32,653 bases of DNA from Methanothermococcus sp. (GTDB lineage: Archaea; AGJL01; Methanococci; Methanococcales; Methanococcaceae): positions 1 to 32,653 of the forward strand of contig NZ_WAKW01000068.1 in NCBI RefSeq assembly GCF_015523155.1. Direction: 5' to 3'. The position numbers and the translations under genes are program-made. The notes beneath the pieces are model-generated. The model was not told the origin of the DNA. It saw only the letters and a list, made by a program, of their open reading frames with translations, and made no database searches. Shown in pieces: positions 28,777 to 32,653 of the stretch. Position 1 is the stretch's first letter; each line of letters begins with the position of its first letter.

Positions 28777-29184
28777 CTAATTCAAATTATAATAATACAT
28801 ATTTCCATAATCCGAAACCACACATATTCTTGCTGGAGTAGTGGCATTTATTATAACTGTAATATTATTCAGTGGAGTTAAATACATCACATCTGGATTG
28901 ACTTCAAAACTTTTTGGGTTACCGTTGTACATTATAGTCCATTTATGTGGTTCAAGAGTTAATGAACCATTATTTAAAACTGTAATATATAGAGTGTTGT
29001 TTGAATTCACCACAGATGTTATTACCAATTTTTCATGTGCTTTATTGTTTAAATTATCTATATATTCAGAATATGCGTTATTTAATTTAACGGCATTCAA
29101 ATCAGCTGAACTATAAATATATATGGAACAAACCAATACTGTGGATAATATAATTATCAAACCAGCAGTTGAACTAAACCCCAT
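28777..29184 (-). CDS. flaF: Archaellum stator protein FlaF/ArlF
   Basis: N-terminal TM then beta domain; ATG at 29184 preferred over track TTG at 29196; overlaps flaE end. Confidence 0.85.
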   Translation of the reverse strand: MGFSSTAGLIIILSTVLVCSIYIYSSADLNAVKLNNAYSEYIDNLNNKAHEKLVITSVVNSNNTLYITVLNNGSLTLEPHKWTIMYNGNPKSFEVNPDVMYLTPLNNITVIINATTPARICVVSDYGNMYYYNLN

Positions 29185-29581
29185 AGTATTGTTCAACCCC
29201 CTTTTTTATTCTTCTTATTTCCCATTCTATTCTATCGAGCAATTCACTTGATATTTTTTTACCATTCAATCTTTCTATAAATAATAGTGAAACTAAGTGG
29301 TCAGCAATCGTAAGATTACCAGAAGGTTCGTCTATTTCTTCGTTTCCTGTTTTAATTCCTTTTAAGTATTTTAATAAACCCAATACTGCTTTATCAGACA
29401 GCCAGCCTAAATTATAGTAGAATTCCAATATATCGGCAATATTTGAATAACCTACTCGTTCTGACAAATATTCTAACCATTTGAAAGTAAATATTATTGA
29501 CATAGGGTCCTCTGGAATCTCTTTCAATTTAGCTGGTTTATGTGCCTCAAATAATATTGAAGATAACGACGATGTATCCAT
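29174..29581 (-). CDS. flaE: Archaellum accessory protein FlaE/ArlE
   Basis: FKWLEYLSERVGYSNIADILEFYYNLGWLS domain; AGGAGGG RBS before ATG at 29581. Confidence 0.92.
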   Translation of the reverse strand: MDTSSLSSILFEAHKPAKLKEIPEDPMSIIFTFKWLEYLSERVGYSNIADILEFYYNLGWLSDKAVLGLLKYLKGIKTGNEEIDEPSGNLTIADHLVSLLFIERLNGKKISSELLDRIEWEIRRIKKGVEQYYGV

Positions 29582-29606
29582 AAAAATCCCTCCTAATATT
29601 TTAGAT

Positions 29607-30593
29607 TTATACACTTTGCAATTCTTCTGCCCATTTTCTTATTCTGTTTATTTCCCTATCCATACTTTCTAATTCATCTACGGGTATTGGCCTACCTGCT
29701 AATTTTTCAATATAAAGTAAGGAAACGATATGATCTTCTGATATCATCTTATCCATGGGCTTCCTGAATTCTTCATTGAGGTATTTCATGTTTTTTGATA
29801 TTTTTATCAATCTATTAACCACATTTTCAGATATCCACCCCAAGTTATAATAGTAATCTAAAATATCAATTAAATTACTCAATCCAACTCTACTTATTAA
29901 AAATTCAAGCCATTTAAAGACCAACATAGTAGATAATGTATCCTCAGGTAATTCTTCAAGATTATATTTTTTATCATGCACTCCTGTTAAATCGGTTGGC
30001 ATATCAATGACCTCCTCTCCAATAATCGGAACATTTTTTGAATTTTCAGTTTTTATTTCCTCTACAATATGTTCTTCCTCTTTTTTCTCGATTTCAGGGG
30101 TTTTCAATTCTTCAGGTTTGTATTCTTCCACATCCAACTCTTCTGTAATTATCTTACTTTCTTTCTTTTCTTCCTTCATTACATCTGCTTTTTCATTGAT
30201 TTCTACTACCTCTTCCGATTTCTCCTGCTCCGTCCCTACATTTTCTTCCAAATTAATTAATTCATTTTTAATATTTTCAGATACCTTTGTTGCAGAAGAT
30301 ATTGCCGCGACTTTCATTAATGCATCTAATTTATTACTCAACTCATTTATTTTAGTGGCTAATTCTTCTGCTTTTTTATCCTCTGGTTTTTTACCCAAAT
30401 AAAGATCAGTGACTCTATGCACTATTCTATCTAATTGATTTTTTGTTAATTTTCTATTTTTCAAATTATTTTTTAATAATTCAACAATGAAAGAAGGAAT
30501 TTTGGTTTTTAAATTTTCTAGATATTCCTCCAATTCATCCTCGGTTAAGTAATCTTCCATTGAGGAAGAATAAAGTTCTGTTTCACTAACCAT
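29607..30593 (-). CDS. flaD: Archaellum accessory protein FlaD/ArlD
   Basis: Acidic N-terminal half and C-terminal domain paralogous to FlaE. Confidence 0.92.
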   Translation of the reverse strand: MVSETELYSSSMEDYLTEDELEEYLENLKTKIPSFIVELLKNNLKNRKLTKNQLDRIVHRVTDLYLGKKPEDKKAEELATKINELSNKLDALMKVAAISSATKVSENIKNELINLEENVGTEQEKSEEVVEINEKADVMKEEKKESKIITEELDVEEYKPEELKTPEIEKKEEEHIVEEIKTENSKNVPIIGEEVIDMPTDLTGVHDKKYNLEELPEDTLSTMLVFKWLEFLISRVGLSNLIDILDYYYNLGWISENVVNRLIKISKNMKYLNEEFRKPMDKMISEDHIVSLLYIEKLAGRPIPVDELESMDREINRIRKWAEELQSV

Positions 30594-31041
30594 TTGAACC
30601 CTCTCCTAATATTACTTTGGAGACTTCTTCTTCTGCAAGTATATTATTAATAACATCATCTAAATCGATATCATGCTGTTTTAGATATATATCTGCAAGA
30701 ATTACAACATCTTTTTGCAACTCATCAACTTTTTTTCTAAGGTTGTTTGCTTCATATTCCAATCTCTCCATTTTTTCTATGCTGGTTGCAGTAATCTTTG
30801 AAATACCTATAAATGGATTTACCTGATTTGAGACCACTTCATAAAGTGCCATTATGTCCTGAAAGTTCTCATTTATTTTATTTATATCCTCCCTTAGGGT
30901 TTCATTTTCCTTTCTTAAATTTGTAATCATCATCTCTATTTTTGGAAATCTTGATTCAAGCTCTCCAATTTTAGCAAGAAGCTCCTCATTTGCAGCCACT
31001 AATTCATCTCCCGATTCATACATATCATCTTCATCGAGCAT
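30586..31041 (-). CDS. flaC: Archaellum accessory protein FlaC/ArlC (in-frame portion; apparent start lies upstream in another frame)
   Basis: Coiled-coil ORF between flaB and flaD; open frame continues upstream to the A10 tract without a start codon. Confidence 0.85.
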   Translation of the reverse strand: MLDEDDMYESGDELVAANEELLAKIGELESRFPKIEMMITNLRKENETLREDINKINENFQDIMALYEVVSNQVNPFIGISKITATSIEKMERLEYEANNLRKKVDELQKDVVILADIYLKQHDIDLDDVINNILAEEEVSKVILGEGSNG

Positions 31042-31094
31042 GAATTCATCTTCCAGAGCTTTTTCATTATCCTCTCCTTTCTTTTTACCAAATG

Positions 31095-31139
31095 CTATTT
31101 TTTTTTTATTTCATCAATTATTTCAGATATATTTGGCAT
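31095..31139 (-). other. 5' fragment of flaC: MPNISEIIDEIKKK-stop, out of frame with the remainder
   Basis: GGTGA at 31145-31149 (complement), ATG at 31139, A10 tract (T10 at 31098-31107 on + strand) followed by TAG; difference to 31041 is 98 nt (not divisible by 3). Confidence 0.8.
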
Positions 31140-31150
31140 TTTTTCACCTG

Positions 31151-32008
31151 TTATTGAAGAGCCACTATTTTACTACCAAATACCGATGGTGTTCTAAATT
31201 CAATTATTCCTGATGCTCCATATTCTGGTATTACCTCACCAAATATTTTTTCTCTTGTAGCCACACCTGGCTCAAATATGACTCCTGTATTTACTGTAAG
31301 TATAACTTTATCACCATAGTTAATCGTAGGATGAGCTCCGTATGTGGATTTATCAGCATCCTGTAAAACGATTACTCCAAATTTAGGCACATTGTTTAGT
31401 ACCCATCCATCCTTTCCTACGGTAACTTCATCTGAATTTCTAATTACAACATAACTTCCATTGACATGCTCTCCTTCAGAGGTATTAATCATAGTGGTAT
31501 TAACTGAGTCGTTAGCTCCGTTAAGAACTAGTCCATTAAATATATTCTCTGTACCGTTTGTATCTGCATATTTGATAACACCTGAATACACCAATGATAC
31601 CTTTTTATCTTCATTTGATAGCGTAATTATTGTGGAAGATAAATCTATATCATCACCAATATTGGGTCCTATAAATATAGCTATACCTTTTATACGATTA
31701 TATTGGGGGTATTCCAATATACTTCGATATTTAGAGTTGTTTATTATAGTCTCGTTGGATGTCTTGTTTATAATTATAAAAGAATCCGTAGAATTAACGT
31801 CTGCATATCCTGAAACTTTGAGAACCTGAACACCACTTGCCACCTGTTCTGTGCTTTCCTGACCAACAGTGGATGCTTTGTGTTGTAATTTTCCAGCTGT
31901 GTTTATAATAACCGCCGCTGCAACTGCTGCAACCAATACTAAGGCAATAAATATAATTAAGGTTCCAATACCAATAGCACCCCTTTTGTTTTTAAGGAAT
32001 TTTAGCAT
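31151..32008 (-). CDS. flaB: Archaellin (FlaB), last copy before flaC
   Basis: Prearchaellin signal [34 protein letters not shown]; 9 N-X-S/T sequons. Confidence 0.95.
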   Translation of the reverse strand: MLKFLKNKRGAIGIGTLIIFIALVLVAAVAAAVIINTAGKLQHKASTVGQESTEQVASGVQVLKVSGYADVNSTDSFIIINKTSNETIINNSKYRSILEYPQYNRIKGIAIFIGPNIGDDIDLSSTIITLSNEDKKVSLVYSGVIKYADTNGTENIFNGLVLNGANDSVNTTMINTSEGEHVNGSYVVIRNSDEVTVGKDGWVLNNVPKFGVIVLQDADKSTYGAHPTINYGDKVILTVNTGVIFEPGVATREKIFGEVIPEYGASGIIEFRTPSVFGSKIVALQ

Positions 32009-32043
32009 AAATTCACCTCAAAAAAGAAAATTAAATAAATAAT

Positions 32044-32653
32044 TTATTGAAGTTGCACTACCTTTGAATTATTCAGGTATGTTGCAGGTGTTGTGAATGA
32101 AATCACACCAGGAGCTCCGAATTCTGGCTGTACTGTACCTGTTATATCTGACCTTGGACCCATGTTTAATCCCGTTGTGTTTAATACAATTGCTACAATA
32201 TCTCCTTTGTTGATAACAGGTGTAGAACTCTTACATGAGCCATCTGCATCCTGAATTACTACAATACCAAATTTCGTGTTTGATATATTGTTCCAAATAC
32301 TATCACTAAATATTGAACCACCACCTGTTAAACTGCTATAATCAGATGAGTTGTATTTGGCTACAAGTTTAGTTGAGCCATCACTTAGCATAACAACAGC
32401 CTGACTTAAATCAATAGGGGAACTTCCAGCGTTTGGTGAAACATATATTGCTGTTTTGTTGATGTTGGAATTGTTATGCATTCCCATAACTTGCAATACC
32501 TGTAATCCACTAGCAACCTGTTCTGTGCTTTCTTTACCTGTGGATGATGCCTTTTGTTGTAAGAATCCACTTGTGTTAATTAATACGCTTGCTGCAACTG
32601 CTGCAACCAATACCATGGCTATGAATACTATTAAAGTTCCAATTCCCATGGCA
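32044..32653 (-). CDS. flaB: Archaellin (FlaB), 5' end truncated by window edge
   Basis: [39 protein letters not shown]...; frame open to window end. Confidence 0.95.
   Translation of the reverse strand, partial: AMGIGTLIVFIAMVLVAAVAASVLINTSGFLQQKASSTGKESTEQVASGLQVLQVMGMHNNSNINKTAIYVSPNAGSSPIDLSQAVVMLSDGSTKLVAKYNSSDYSSLTGGGSIFSDSIWNNISNTKFGIVVIQDADGSCKSSTPVINKGDIVAIVLNTTGLNMGPRSDITGTVQPEFGAPGVISFTTPATYLNNSKVVQLQ

Noticed and set aside
30007-30402. 131-aa Ser/Phe-rich plus ORF opposite flaD
   Set aside because: Complement of the Glu/Lys-rich FlaD region, which gives artificial Ser/Phe-rich frames.
29174-30593. FlaD/FlaE C-terminal similarity as a novel duplication
   Set aside because: The FlaD-FlaE paralogous domain is already known in euryarchaeal archaellum operons.
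32044-32653. FlaB without a signal peptide as a pseudogene
   Set aside because: The frame runs off the window edge; truncation is an artefact of the window.

Overview
The window is low-G+C archaeal DNA that looks like Methanococcales: methanogen-type gene content, GGTGA ribosome-binding sites, and BRE/TATA promoters. It carries (i) a cation/H+ antiporter and the UDP-GlcNAc 2-epimerase / UDP-ManNAc dehydrogenase pair; (ii) two small Cys/Gly-rich proteins followed by an Mrp/Nbp35 ATPase; (iii) tRNA-Ser(GGA) and the S13-S4-S11-RpoD-L18e-L13-S9-RpoN-[tRNA-Pro]-RpoK-enolase-like operon; (iv) housekeeping and methanogen genes (ferredoxin, HypC, CoaBC, an EF-Tu/SelB-like pseudo-GTPase, aconitase X, UPF0179, GlmS, Nfo-like, UbiA-type prenyltransferase); (v) a minus-strand archaellum operon flaB-flaB-flaC-D-E-F-G-H-I-J, cut by the window end. 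The observations most worth a second look are: at least 30 copies of the palindrome GAGCTC in all three codon phases (a HIP1-like iterated palindrome); an A10 homopolymer that throws the apparent flaC start out of frame (phase switch, programmed slippage, or assembly error); an enolase paralog without active-site residues at the usual eno position; a pseudo-GTPase SelB/EF-Tu paralog; a GGAA-N6-TTCC (NrpR-type) palindrome upstream of a ferredoxin; a partial duplication of the tRNA-Pro 3' end around a hairpin insert; and a 51-bp tandem repeat with covarying hairpins.
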